The notes below the pieces were generated by a model that saw nothing but the letters and a program-made list of their open reading frames with translations, ran no database searches and had not been told where the DNA came from. Shown piece after piece: positions 23,130-33,948 of a DNA stretch of 64,000 nucleotides. The stretch is from Paratrimastix pyriformis (taxonomy: Eukaryota > Preaxostyla > Paratrimastigidae): assembly GCA_027972325.1 (NCBI GenBank), contig JAPMOS010000004.1:310001-374000 (forward strand). The letters run 5' to 3'. Positions within the stretch are counted from its first letter, which is position 1; every line of letters starts with the position of its first letter. The position numbers and the translations under genes were made by a program.

Positions 23130-25248
23130 TAGCCGAGGTGAGTTGGGCGTGTTGAAGGAGGGGGGTGGCGGTGGTTGGGGACGGAAGGGGATGAGGGACG
23201 GACGGGTTGGGGATGGCCAGCTGGGAGTCAGCCCCCATCGACTGGGGCGATGCGGGGCTGCCCCCGGGCATGGCGAGCGGGCCCAGGGCCGGGGCCGAGG
23301 AGGCCGCGCTGGCGGGGGTGAGGCCCGAGAGCCCCATCGAGGAGGCCGCGCTGAGGGTGAGGGCCCCTTGGGGGCCGACGCCCATGCCCAGCGAGCTGCT
23401 GGCCGATGAGCCCAGCCCGCCGACTGCCCCGCCCGCCCCGCCCACGAGGGAGGTCAGCAGTGGGGCGCCCGGGCCTCCGATCGCCGAGGGGTACCCGCTG
23501 GCCGCGCCCGAGGGGCCCCCGTACGGGGGCGAGTGGGCCGGGGAGGGGGCCGCGAAGGGGCTGCCTTCGCCCAGCAGCAGGTCGAGCGCGTTGGTGTCGG
23601 GGTAGGCCAGCAGGTCGCCCGGGGGCAGGGGCGGGACGTAGCTCAGGGCCGAGGCGATCGACTGCTGGTTGGCCAGCACGTTGCTGTTGGCCTGCGGCCC
23701 GGCGGCCGAGGGGGCCGCGAGGCCGGTCGCCAGGGGGCCCACGGGAGGCGAGCCGGGCGGAGAGCCGGCGCCGGCGGCGGCGGAGCCCTCGAGGAAGCCG
23801 ACCGCGGGGGCCATCAGGGTGGGGCTCGCGTGCATCATGAAGAGGAAGGCCGACTCGTCGTGGGGCAGCAGGGTCTGCCGGGACCACCCCCAGACGGGAT
23901 GGGGATGGGGGTGAGGGCGGTGCCGGGGAGGCAGCACGGCCTGACAGCAACGGCCTGACAGCAACAGATACGATAGTCAGGGCGCGGCCCTCCGCGGGGC
24001 GGCATGACGGCGGACCTGGGGCAGCCCTGGCAGAAGAACAAGGGCAGCGGGCTGGCCTGGGGCGGCCCAGGAGGGCGACGCCAGGGCCTGCGGGTCGGCC
24101 GTCAGGGAGGGCGGCCAGAAGAGCGACGAGACCACCGCTTGCGAGGGCTGCTCCCCGAGGGGCAGGAGGAAAGGGGATGGGGGCACGCGGGGTGAGATCG
24201 GCCGCCCGCACAGTCTCGTGGGATCGCCAGGCGGGGGGGGGGGGGGGGTGGACAGACGTCCGTGGAGTGGAGGTCAAGGGCGTTGATGCGGATGGGGATG
24301 CCCTGGCGGCCCTCGGAGGTGTTGACGCAGAGCACGTTGAGGCTGGTCCGGGGCTGGGCCCCCACCAGGGACGAGGTGGGCGACGGACAGGGGATCAGCG
24401 CCACGGCCAGCGGGTGCACCGAACGAAGCGGCAGCTCCACCGTCCGGATGGGGAGGATATCCCCCGGAGACTGCTGCTGGAAGGAGGGCAGGATCCGGTC
24501 CAGGGTCTCTGTCTCCGAGGCTACCCAGGGTGATGATGACGAAGATGAGAAGGGACTCATCAGGACGATGATGAGAAGGGACTCATCAGGACGTCGGGAG
24601 AGTGGTATTGGTGTGGGGCATGGGGCATGGGGGTGCGGGGCAGGGGCAGCCAGACAGGTCTTCCAGAAGGAGTGCTGCAGAGCCGTCCCGCGCACCTGGC
24701 AGGTCAGCACAACGTTGCGCTCGGCACCGCCCGGGTTGAAGCCTGTCAGGGACCCAACATCAGGCCGCAAAGAGAAGAGCCGACAGACCAACGGGAACTT
24801 CAAGCAAAATGGCGACCGTGTTCGTGTCGGGAACGTGGAAGATCCCAAGAGGGGCCGTGGAGGAGGACCCCGCCGCGGCGTTCGTCCGGCTGCTGGAGGC
24901 GGCTTTGGAAAGGGTCATCACGGGCACCGTATCGATGGGCGCCACAAAACGCGTTTCCGGGTGCGCGGTTTCGGACGGGGCCGTGCCAACATTGAAGAGA
25001 GGCTGAATATCGAGGGATTTGGGCCGAACGTACTCGGCCGACTGCTCTTCGGCCCATGACTTGGGGAAAACGGACGGATCCAAATGCAGGAGCAAATAAA
25101 ATCGTAGGATTTCGCCTTGGATAACAAAGTTCCTGTGCGGAGCGCGAAGGTCAACAGAGGGATCCCCTGTTATAGGGCGTGCACTGATGACGAGCTCAAA
25201 GTCTGCCTTTTGGAAGGAAAACGGTTGGTCAGTCAGATCGCTGTTCAT
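20114..25248 (-). CDS. TRAPPC14/MAP11-like (or TRAPPC13-like) TRAPP II subunit
   Basis: The start is at 25248 (MNSDLTDQPFSFQKADF). Blocks resembling human TRAPPC14 appear in order: APHRNFVIQGEILRFYLLL (human PRRNHLYLGETVRFLLVL), QPRTSLNVLCVNTSEGRQ, PHDESAFLFMMHASPT, VDVWWTAPCFG, and RQLTIFDVVVTVTNRCAQP. A very long Pro/Ala/Ser-rich segment (roughly 20500-22700) follows. Two small exons then restore conserved sequence: GRVPPKSRARW joined by a GTCTG intron to AGSSSVAIKFVATRSGLL and LGEFVIFDRRTGLYY, ending VPSEDTPPI at 20114. This last block also resembles the TRAPPC13 C-terminus, so which paralogue it represents is open. TRAPP II is a Rab exchange complex at the Golgi; TRAPPC14 additionally aids ciliogenesis in animals. 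Confidence 0.6.
23097..23128 (-). repeat. 32-nt poly-G/poly-C run in a TRAPPC14-like intron
   Basis: 32 uninterrupted G on the plus strand (C sense), between the exon ending at the MHASP..SQLAIPN region and the exon starting MSLAECLMPC. A shorter run lies at about 24235-24248. Confidence 0.9.
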
Positions 25249-25366
25249 CAGAAGTTGAAGAACTCGCGATCAACGTGAGCCACTGGGCGAAAAAAAAGGC
25301 GCCTCCCCGATAGAGTAATGAGAACCCTTAGGAGATAATCAATCCAAAAACACCCCTCCACCGCAC
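25249..25366. promoter_or_regulatory. 118-bp divergent promoter, TRAPPC14-like / C2H2 gene
   Basis: AT-rich 118-bp gap between two head-to-head start codons. No specific element was assigned. Confidence 0.5.
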
Positions 25367-25953
25367 ATGTCTTCAGCTCGTTCAGGAAACGCGGAGCTCA
25401 ATAATGAAATGTTTTTCACGTACTTCTGTGGGAAATGTCATGCTGGGTTCGCGAGCGCTTCCGTCTGTCGCCCATTCTATTGCTTGCTTCCATTATCTTA
25501 GCTGTTGTGTAGACATGGATGCAGCATCAAAAGACGGCCCATAGTGATTCTTGGTGTGCAAAATGTCAAACCCTTGTTGATAATCTGCAGGAGCATTTGA
25601 AATCAGTGCATCAACAATTTTTCTGTACCCACTGCCGTCGCCCCTTCAAAGATTTTGAGTCGTTACGGCAGCACCACCGAAGTGTGCATGGACATCTCCC
25701 CTTTGCTGACAATTTGTATCTTCCACAGTCCCCATCCCCGTCACCCGGTCCCTCGGCGGTGGAACGGACCCATGTGCGAGAGGCGGTCACGGAAGTCCGT
25801 GATCCCACCCCACCTGCAACGTGCCCAGTATGCGCACGCGTTTTCAAAGATCGGCATTCAATGGATCAGCATTATTCAGCCGCTCATGCCGGTTACCGAA
25901 CAACCAGCGAATCTGTGGGTGAGACCGAATTCAATCGAATCGAGCATCACTAA
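25367..25953 (+). CDS. C2H2 zinc-finger protein with four fingers
   Basis: Two exons, 25367-25462 and 25513-25953, are joined by a 50-nt GTCTG intron and give 178 residues. The intron splits the first finger: FCGKCHAGFASAS in exon 1 and TWMQHQKTAH in exon 2; splicing is needed to complete the C-x2-C...H-x4-H pattern. Further fingers are WCAKCQTLVDNLQEHLKSVH, FCTHCRRPFKDFESL..HHRSVH and CPVCARVFKDRHSM..HYSAAH, separated by a Pro/Ser linker. A nucleic-acid-binding role is likely; no orthologue was recognised. Confidence 0.85.
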
Positions 25954-26154
25954 AAATCCTGTGCCACTATGCCTCCCATCTATGCTCTTCCTCTCCTTTT
26001 TCTTCGCCACTTCGTGGCTCTCCCTTCCAAAAGAATCTCGTTCGAACATCTGCATGTGGACCGGGAGAGCAATGCGTACCAAAACTCTGACATTGCTTCG
26101 GGGGGGCTGACCGTTCAAGCTGCTCGTGCTCGGCCAGGGACCCGATGCATCGCC

Positions 26155-26199
26155 TCTGACTCGCCTCTCGATGCCTGCAACAATCAGAGGCGAGTCAGA
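26155..26199. repeat. Perfect 14-bp inverted repeat with 17-nt loop
   Basis: TCTGACTCGCCTCT at 26155-26168 is perfectly complementary in reverse to AGAGGCGAGTCAGA at 26186-26199. It lies between the C2H2 stop (25953) and the receptor start (26259). Each arm contains TGACTC/GAGTCA, a bZIP (AP-1/Gcn4)-type half site. It could be a 3' end hairpin or a regulatory element. Confidence 0.8.
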
Positions 26200-26258
26200 A
26201 TCCCCTTTTTTATCTTTGCAGATCCACCAAGAAACAGCAGCGATCTCCGCCTCCTCGC

Positions 26259-29200
26259 ATGCTCATCCGGCATGCTGAGTCGGGATCCAACTGTCTTTGG
26301 CAGCTTGTTCTTTTTTGTGTTGTCGGATTGGTCTTTTCATTGTCCCCACTCTCGTGTCATGAATTGGATCTGCACGGAACTCCCTGCGTTTTCGATCCGT
26401 CGGAAAACGTTTCATCCTCGTGTTTTTGGTCCGGTCACGGTCTGTTGGCCTCGTTGATTATTTTTTGCTCTGATTCTCCTTGCTCCCCGGCCGGCCCGGC
26501 AGAACACCCCTCCGAAGCTTGGTTCGTTTGCCACTCAAACAACCCCTTATGCTCGTTTATTTTTAGTGCTTTTTTGGGAAGTGAGAGCTTTTCGGCGCCC
26601 CTCCCCTCCAGATCGACTCCTTCAACCTATCTGGATCTCTTTCCCGCTGCGATTCGCTCGACTCTAAATGTGCCCCTGTTCCACACTGGGGCGGACCACA
26701 TTCGCCTCACTGCGTCACCAACATCTTCGCAAGACACCACCGTCCCGATCATCGCCGCTGGTGACTCATCGTCCGCCGACGAGACCCTCTTCCCGATTTC
26801 GAGCGACCTTCGGCCGCCTTCTGTCTGCCTTGTGCGTGATATTTGGCGCCCACTCATACACTTACGTGCCAGTGGCGACTGGGCCAGTGCAACGCCAGCA
26901 CATTTGCGGCGGGCCCCGTCGAGGCCACCCAGTTCCTTGCCGCCTCATATTCGCCTGGCGCTCCCTTCGGGGGGGTCCTCGGGAGCGGCGCGCCCCTCTC
27001 CTTCCTTTTCGAGTCTGTGCTTTGTGTGCGGCCCGTTTGTCACCCCCGCCACCTGTCCTTGTAGTCTCCCGGCCACCCAGGCCGCCTTCGGCGGGGGTAT
27101 TTTCCACGTGCGCCTCGTGGGGCCCACGGCCACAAGCTCGATGGCCTGCCAGGGGCTCGACACGCCCATCGAGGCCCTGCTCTGCAACCAGACCTGCCTT
27201 TCGCTGGGCAAGCAGGTCGGATCGCCCTCTCTCCGACCGGACGGCGGCCACACAGACCATGCCATGCATTTTTTCCCCTCTTCCCGCAGACGGTTCGGGT
27301 CAACGCGACGGGCGGTCCGGTATCCATGACTTGGACCGTCCCCCCACGGGCCTGGCGCCGGAGTCCGGCCACCACGGTCCCTGGGCCGGCCGGGCCCGAT
27401 GGGTGCTTCGTGTTTTGGGGCCCCGATTATTACAACCCCGACGAGGCGTCCCCCCAGCAGCTCGTGCTTCAGGTCCCGCCGTGCGCCCCCGACAGCCCGG
27501 TGGCGCTGGGTGTCGCTTGCGCCGAGATGCGCTGGACCCCCGTCCCGACAGCACCCGGCGATGCGCGGCCCCTGCCCGACCAGCCCCACCTTCGGTCGGC
27601 ACATGCTCCCCCCCCCCCCCCCGCCCACTGATCGCATCGATTCATTTCGCTCGGGCTCGGCCTGCACGGCCTTTGCAGGTACGGGCTGGGGTACCGGCTG
27701 GCCCTCATCGGGCACCACGACATGGCGCTTGTCAGCCGGCCCGCGTCGCCCCTGCCGACGGTGGAGTTCTGGGTGAAGCCCGACGGAAGCAGCGAGGGCT
27801 TCCCGGGGCTTTGCGGCGGGGGCACCCGGCAGCTGCTGGTCCACTTCGGGTTCCCGGACGGGCTCAACCCCCTGGGCGGGGCGCTGACCCTCTGGCTGGG
27901 CGAGGTGGTCGGGTCGCTCACCGTCGAGGCGGCCCTCTTCCGCAATGTCAGCGAGCCCTCGCCCGTCTGGCTCTCGATGGGCTCGCAGGTCCGCACCCGC
28001 CGCCCCCTTCCGCCTCGGTCCCCCCCCCCCCCCCCCCCGTTCGGCGGCGCCACCCGACGCCCCAATCCCTGACTCCGTCCTCGGTCCCTCCGGCAGCTTG
28101 TGACCGAATCGGCCCCGGGGCGCCTGGTGCCGCTCCGCTGGTCGATCCTCGATGCGGCCTGGGACCTGCCGCTGCCCCCCGGCAGCCCCCGGGGCGCCTC
28201 CGATCCACAAACGGTTCGGTTGTTGGTGACCTCGTTCGCCCCGAGCCCCGTCACGGGCGCCCCCGCGCGGGCCAGCATCGAGTCGGCCGAGGTGTGGCTC
28301 CGGCCCCCCCGGGGCGAGCTGCTGCCCCCGGTGGACCTGCCCGCCGCCCTCTCCGTCCCCACCTGGGCCGGCAGCCCCGTGGCCCTGGCCCCGCCCCGGG
28401 CGGCCACTGCCATCCTGCCGGGCCAGCAGACCCTCGTCCCGGCCGAGGTGCTGCGGGCGCTCCCGGGCTGGCCGGCGCCCCCGGCCGACAACGCGAGCCT
28501 CCCCCTGCGCGACCGGTGGGAGGTGGCCCTGGCTGTGGGGGCTGACCTGACGACCGTCGACCACCCCGGCCGCGAGGCCGCCGCGGCCCGGATGGCCGTC
28601 CGGCTGGGCGACCTGCCGGCGGGTTTCCTGGCCGGGTCCGAGTCAGCGCTGCCCTTCGGGACGCTGCCCACTCTCGACGATGTCGCCCCCACCCAGGGAC
28701 ACATCCTCAGGATCGGTGGCGCCGTGGGGCCGCAGCACAGGTCCGACTCTGCTCCCAGTTGGGCCATTGGGCTGGAGGGATGGCGTGCGTGTACGCGTCA
28801 CGGAGGGCGGCGGCTCGCTCGGCAAGCACGTTCACGCTTCCTCGGGTCGTCTTGGCACATCATCCCAACCCCCAGCGGCCTTCTTCGGGAGTACCTCGCC
28901 TCGTTCCCGTCGGACGTGGCGCCCGCCGTGCTGCTTGCCGACGATGCCGCGCCCTTGCGGCTCAACAGCTCCCTCACGGGCGGGGCCCTGGGGCCGCTGG
29001 AGCCGCTCCTGCGGCTGACCGCCGACGGGTCGCTGGGGCTGAACCACTACTGGGCCCACAGGAACGCCCCCGACGGGGTGCCCCGGGCCGTCGCGCGCCC
29101 CTGGTCGCCCGCCGACGGGTCGGGGCTGCAGCTGCGGGTGGGCTCCTTCGGCGCGGGGGAGGGAGCGGCGATGGGCGGCCTCGTGTCTCGGGTGGACGTC

Positions 29201-32200
29201 TTCCTGCCCGCCCCCGGGGCCGCCCTCCGGGTGCGGAGCCCGCGCCTCGGCCAGCAGGGTCTGCCCCCGTGCCCCTCGTCATTCTTTTCACGCCCCCATC
29301 ATCGCCGGCGCCCCATCATTAGAGGTTTTGGCCTGCGTCCTGCGGGTGCGCCACGAGTGGCCCATCCCGCGCCACCAGTACGTCGCCCTCAGCTGGCGGC
29401 TCCCGCCCGACGTGGCTCCCGCCCGCCTCACCGTCAACACCACCACCGCCTTGCTGGAAACATGGGTCTGCCCCTGCCCCAGCCGCACACCGCACACCGC
29501 ACCTCGCTCGGCCTCTCTGCCTCTGCCTCTGCCTCTGCCTCTGCCTCTGCCTCTGCCTCTGCCTCTGCCTCTGCCTCTGCCTCTGCCTCTGCCTCTGCGG
29601 GGTGCTGATCGTCTGGCTCCCCCCCGGCCTCCGCCATGTGCAGCTTGGCCGAAGCCCAGCCGCCATGGTGGCTGATGTCTTCTTCGAGGCCCCGCTGCCC
29701 GCCGCCCCCGCCGCCCTGGCGGCGCTCGTGCCCAGCCGTCCCCCGGCCGCCGCGCCCGTTGGCCTGATCACCGTCACCCAGCCGCGGCTGCCCCTGTGGG
29801 ACCCCACGACGGGCTTCCTCGCCCTCGGCCCGCCGCCCGCGAGCCTGCTGGGCCCGGGAGCCAGCGCCCCGACCAGCCCCACCGGGCTGGAATGCATCGC
29901 CGGGGGCGCCTTGGGACTGCTCGCCGCGATGGGCGCCCGGCAGGCCCTGGCCCCCGATGAGCGCGGGGTCCTCGGCCCTGAGCTGGCCGGGGCCACCCTG
30001 GACGGCCCCTGGCTGCAGCTCGACCAGGACCCGGCCCGACCGCCCCCGGGGCTCACCGCCTGGCAGGCCCAGACCTGCCTTGTCCAGGGGGGGCTCCCCC
30101 TGCCACCCAGCAGCATGCGGGTCGAGGTCCTCGGGGCCGCGGGCCGCGAGTGCAGCCAGGGTCCGTCCGCCGACGCTCGCATCGGCGTGGCCGGGGAGAT
30201 GTGACCGCGGGCGGAGAGACGGGTGACGGGAGGGGGGTTGGAGACCCTCATGGCGGCTCATCCCGCTGTTCGTCCTCTTCTGCTCCTCCGGGGTCCTTTC
30301 TCCTGCAGACCTGGCCGGATGGGCCGCCCGAATGGGGGTTCCCCTGGCGGTCCCGTCGGGCTCTGCGTCCCTCCCGCTGGAGTCCTCATCCCCCGAGGGC
30401 CTGCCCGCCACCCCGGCCGACGTCCTGGCGGACCTCCTCATGGCCAGCCCGGCCGCCCTGGCGCCCCACCGGGCGGGGGCCGCCTACGCCCTGGACCAGA
30501 CCGGCCTCGCCTACGCGCGTACCCTCGGGGCCCCGACCCCGCAGCCCCCACTTCCGTCCCCACGGCCCGGGGGCCTCCGCGTGCTGGACGTGGGTTGGGG
30601 CGACGTCCAGCGGGAGGCGGGCGGGGTCGCGGGGTCCGAGCTGGACGCCCTCGTCCAGGCGCTGCGGGCCGCCGGGCCGGCCGTGGTGCTGCACCTGTGG
30701 GCTCAGGGCACGGAGGGCACCTGGGCGCTTCCCCGGGGCCTGGCGGCATCCGGGGGCCAGTACACGAACGAAACCTTCCTCAGGTCAGCCACCCTCCCTT
30801 TCCCTTTCCTTCTCTTCCCCTCCCTCCCATCATCCCCCGGCGACTCCATGGTCAAACCCCTTCGCCCCCGTCCTTTCCGTCCCACCCCAGCGCCCTGGAG
30901 GACTTTGTGGCGGCCCTGGGCGCCCGCCTGGACGGAGAGCCATCCCTGGCCGGCGTGAGCGCGGGCCTCCTGGGGGCGGGCGGCTTCTGGCTGGCGCCGC
31001 CGACTCCGCCGACTCCCGGCCGCCCGGCCACCCTCCGGGCCCTCCTGACCCAGGCGCCCGCGTCCCCGCCCGATCCGGCCAGCGCCCCGCCCGTGAGCAC
31101 CATCCTCCGCCTCAGCCGGGCCTTCCAGGCTGCCTTCCCCAAGAGCAGGGTCCGCCCCGCCAGCCCTTCCCTTCCCTCCCCTTCCCTTGGGCCCCTGGAT
31201 GCGTCGCTTGGGCTGCCCTCCTCCCCTCCCGGCTCACCGGCTCCACCCCCCACCCCCACCCGGGTCCGGGCTGGCTTCCCACGGGCAGCTGCTGGCCCCG
31301 GTGGGCTCGCTGGGCGAGCTGGTCGAGTATGCCCTGAACGCCACGGCCCCCAACTGCAGCAGTCCGGCCCCCGGCCCCGGCTGCGCCCTCAACCAGAGCG
31401 ACCTGTGGGCCGCCCTGGCCATGGGCCCTGGGGAGGCTGCGACGCTGCCTCAGGCGGACCTGCTGGGCGGACGGTGGCCCCGTGGCCCCTCTTCGCGCCC
31501 TCCTTCGATCCGTGGCATCGGGCGCTGCTGCCCCCTCCCATCGCCCCGCCCGGGCCGGCGCGGCTCTGGCCCGCCCTTCAGGTCTGACGATCCTGCTCCT
31601 CTTTCGAAGACCATCCATCCTCGTCCGCAGCTTCTCCTGGGGGACCCGGCTTACACCGAGCGCCTGCCGCCCCGCGAGCTCTACACCCTGCTGTCCCCCG
31701 CCCTTGCTGCGACCCCAGGGTGCCCGACCCCCCAGGCACTGGCCGTTGACGAGTCCCTCCAGGCCACCCTCTCCGCCGCTGCCGGGGCCGTGCCTGACCT
31801 CATCGATGCGGCCACGGGCACGGTGGCTGTCCGCCCGGCCCTGGCGCGGGTGGTCCTCTGGGCCTCCTGTCGGTCGGCGGCGCGGCTCGGGGTCGCCAAC
31901 GCCACCGCCCAGGCCGACCTGCCCAGCGACGCCCCCCTGGGAGCCCCCGCCGCCTGGACGGCCCTGGTGGCGGCCCTCGACCTCGAGACCCGCGACCCGG
32001 CCGAGAGCCTGCGGCGCACCGGGCGGCTGCTGACCGATGGGCTGGGGGCCCTCCGTGTGGGGCTGACCCTCGCCGCGGCCGGGTCGCCCTGGCCGGCCGG
32101 GCTGCCGGTCAACGTGAGCCTCGTCCTGGCCCCCGGCCACGCCCCTGGCGACCCGGGCCCCGGCGCCCTGGCGACCCTGCTGGACTTGTGGCAGGCCGAC

Positions 32201-33912
32201 CAACCGCAGGGGTCCCCCGGCTTCGTGGCGCGCTGTCTCGACGCCACCACAGGCGCCCTGCGGCCCAGCTGCCCCGGGGCGGATGCGGCCGCCTCGACCG
32301 TCTACCTGGTGCCCGCGACACCCCCGCTGGGCGGTGGGGCCCAGTGGCCACGGCGGCTCGAGTGGCAGCTGCCCCGGGCCGTGGCCCTGGCCGGCGCGGG
32401 CCTCTTCGCATTCGACCGGGACGACGCGGGGCCGCCCCGCCTGGGGTTGGCCCTTACCACCGGCCCGGCCCTGGATGCGGCCCTCTGGGCCCCCCTCCAG
32501 CCGACGGCCGGGGCCGGGGCCGCGGGGCCGCTGGTTTCGGTGCCGCTCAACGGCACGCCCTCCGCAGGCGCCCTGTGGGCCGACTTCTCGGCGGGCGCGG
32601 GGCGGACCTTCCTGCACCTGGGGCCGCCCCGCGGGCACCTCTTCTCGGCCCGGGTGGCGGCCCTGCCTGCCGAGCTCGAGTTCCGCTGGAGCCACCAGTA
32701 CGCCCCGGCCGGCCCGGTCCCGGTCAACACCCTGCTGCTGGCCGCCCAGGGCCGGCTGCCCACCGGGGCCGACCACGACCTGGCGGCCCTCCTCCCGGCC
32801 GGCCCCGACCTCGCCGTCCGGGTGCGGGTGCCCGCCACGGGCCAGTGGTGGCTGGCGGCCGTGCCCTCGTGCAACCTGACCGCGGCCCTGGGGGAGGTCC
32901 GCCTGCTGCAGGGCGACGAGCTCTGCTGGCCCCCCTGCGCCCCGGTCGGGGGCCGGTGTCTCCACCAGCGGCGCCTGGCCCCGGCCGTCGAGAGTGCGGT
33001 CGCGGGGCCCCAGGTGGTCTGGCTGCAGTGCCCCCAGTGCCACCAGGAGCAGCCCGTCGATTCGTTCTGCGCCTGCACAGCGGGCTACGAGGGTCCGCGC
33101 CCGCCTCCACCCTCCCCGCTGCCGGCCCTCTTCCCCTCCCCTCCTGGCGCGGACACTGAATTCTGCTTCGTCGCCCCCCCCCCCCCCCCCCCGCCCCGCC
33201 CCGCCCCGCCCGCCCCGCCCCGCCCGCCCCGCCCCGCCCCGCCCCGCCCCGCCCCGCCCCGCCCGCCCCGCCCCGCCCCGCCCCGCCCGCCCCGCCCCGC
33301 CCCGCCCCGCCCCGCAGACGGCCACCAATGCCGGCCCCTCTGCTCGAGCCCATGCCACCCCAACGCCAGCTGCACAGCCCCCGAGACCTGCACCTGCGCG
33401 GAGGGCCTCGTGGGGGACGGGCGCCTGACCTGCCTGCCGACGCTCGCCTTCGGGCTGCCCGGGCACCCCCTCCCGGCCAGCCCCGACTGGCAGGCGGCCC
33501 CGAGCCGGCTCCTGATGCCCGGCTGGGGCATGGAGCTCTCGGTCGCCCTGCTCGGGCTCTCCCGTCCGTCCCCCCCGCGCCCCGCGCCCCTGCCCTTCTT
33601 CCGCTCCCTCCTCCCTCCTCCTCCTCCACTACCACGGCCAACTAGGCTGCCTGATCGGATCTGATGGCCTCTTCCTCGCGTCTGCGCCTCTTCCTCTCAG
33701 ACCCCGGCGTGGCCGCCCAGATGGTTGCCGTTGACGTGACCCTGCCCGCCGCCTACCTGCCCCCCTACGCCACCGGGGCGGACATGGCCCTGACCCTCCC
33801 GGGCGGCCTCGAGCCGGCCCTGGCCGCCATGGACATCAACGCAACCAGCCTCGGCGGCCCCCAGCAGGGATACTCCTTCGCCGGTCCGCCCCGCCCCAGA
33901 GGTGCTTGTATG

Positions 33913-33948
<36 letters not shown>

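Noticed and set aside
31112-33466. 784-codon minus-strand frame
   Set aside because: Antisense to receptor exons and crosses a simple-repeat intron; Gly/Arg/Ala composition typical of GC-rich shadow frames.
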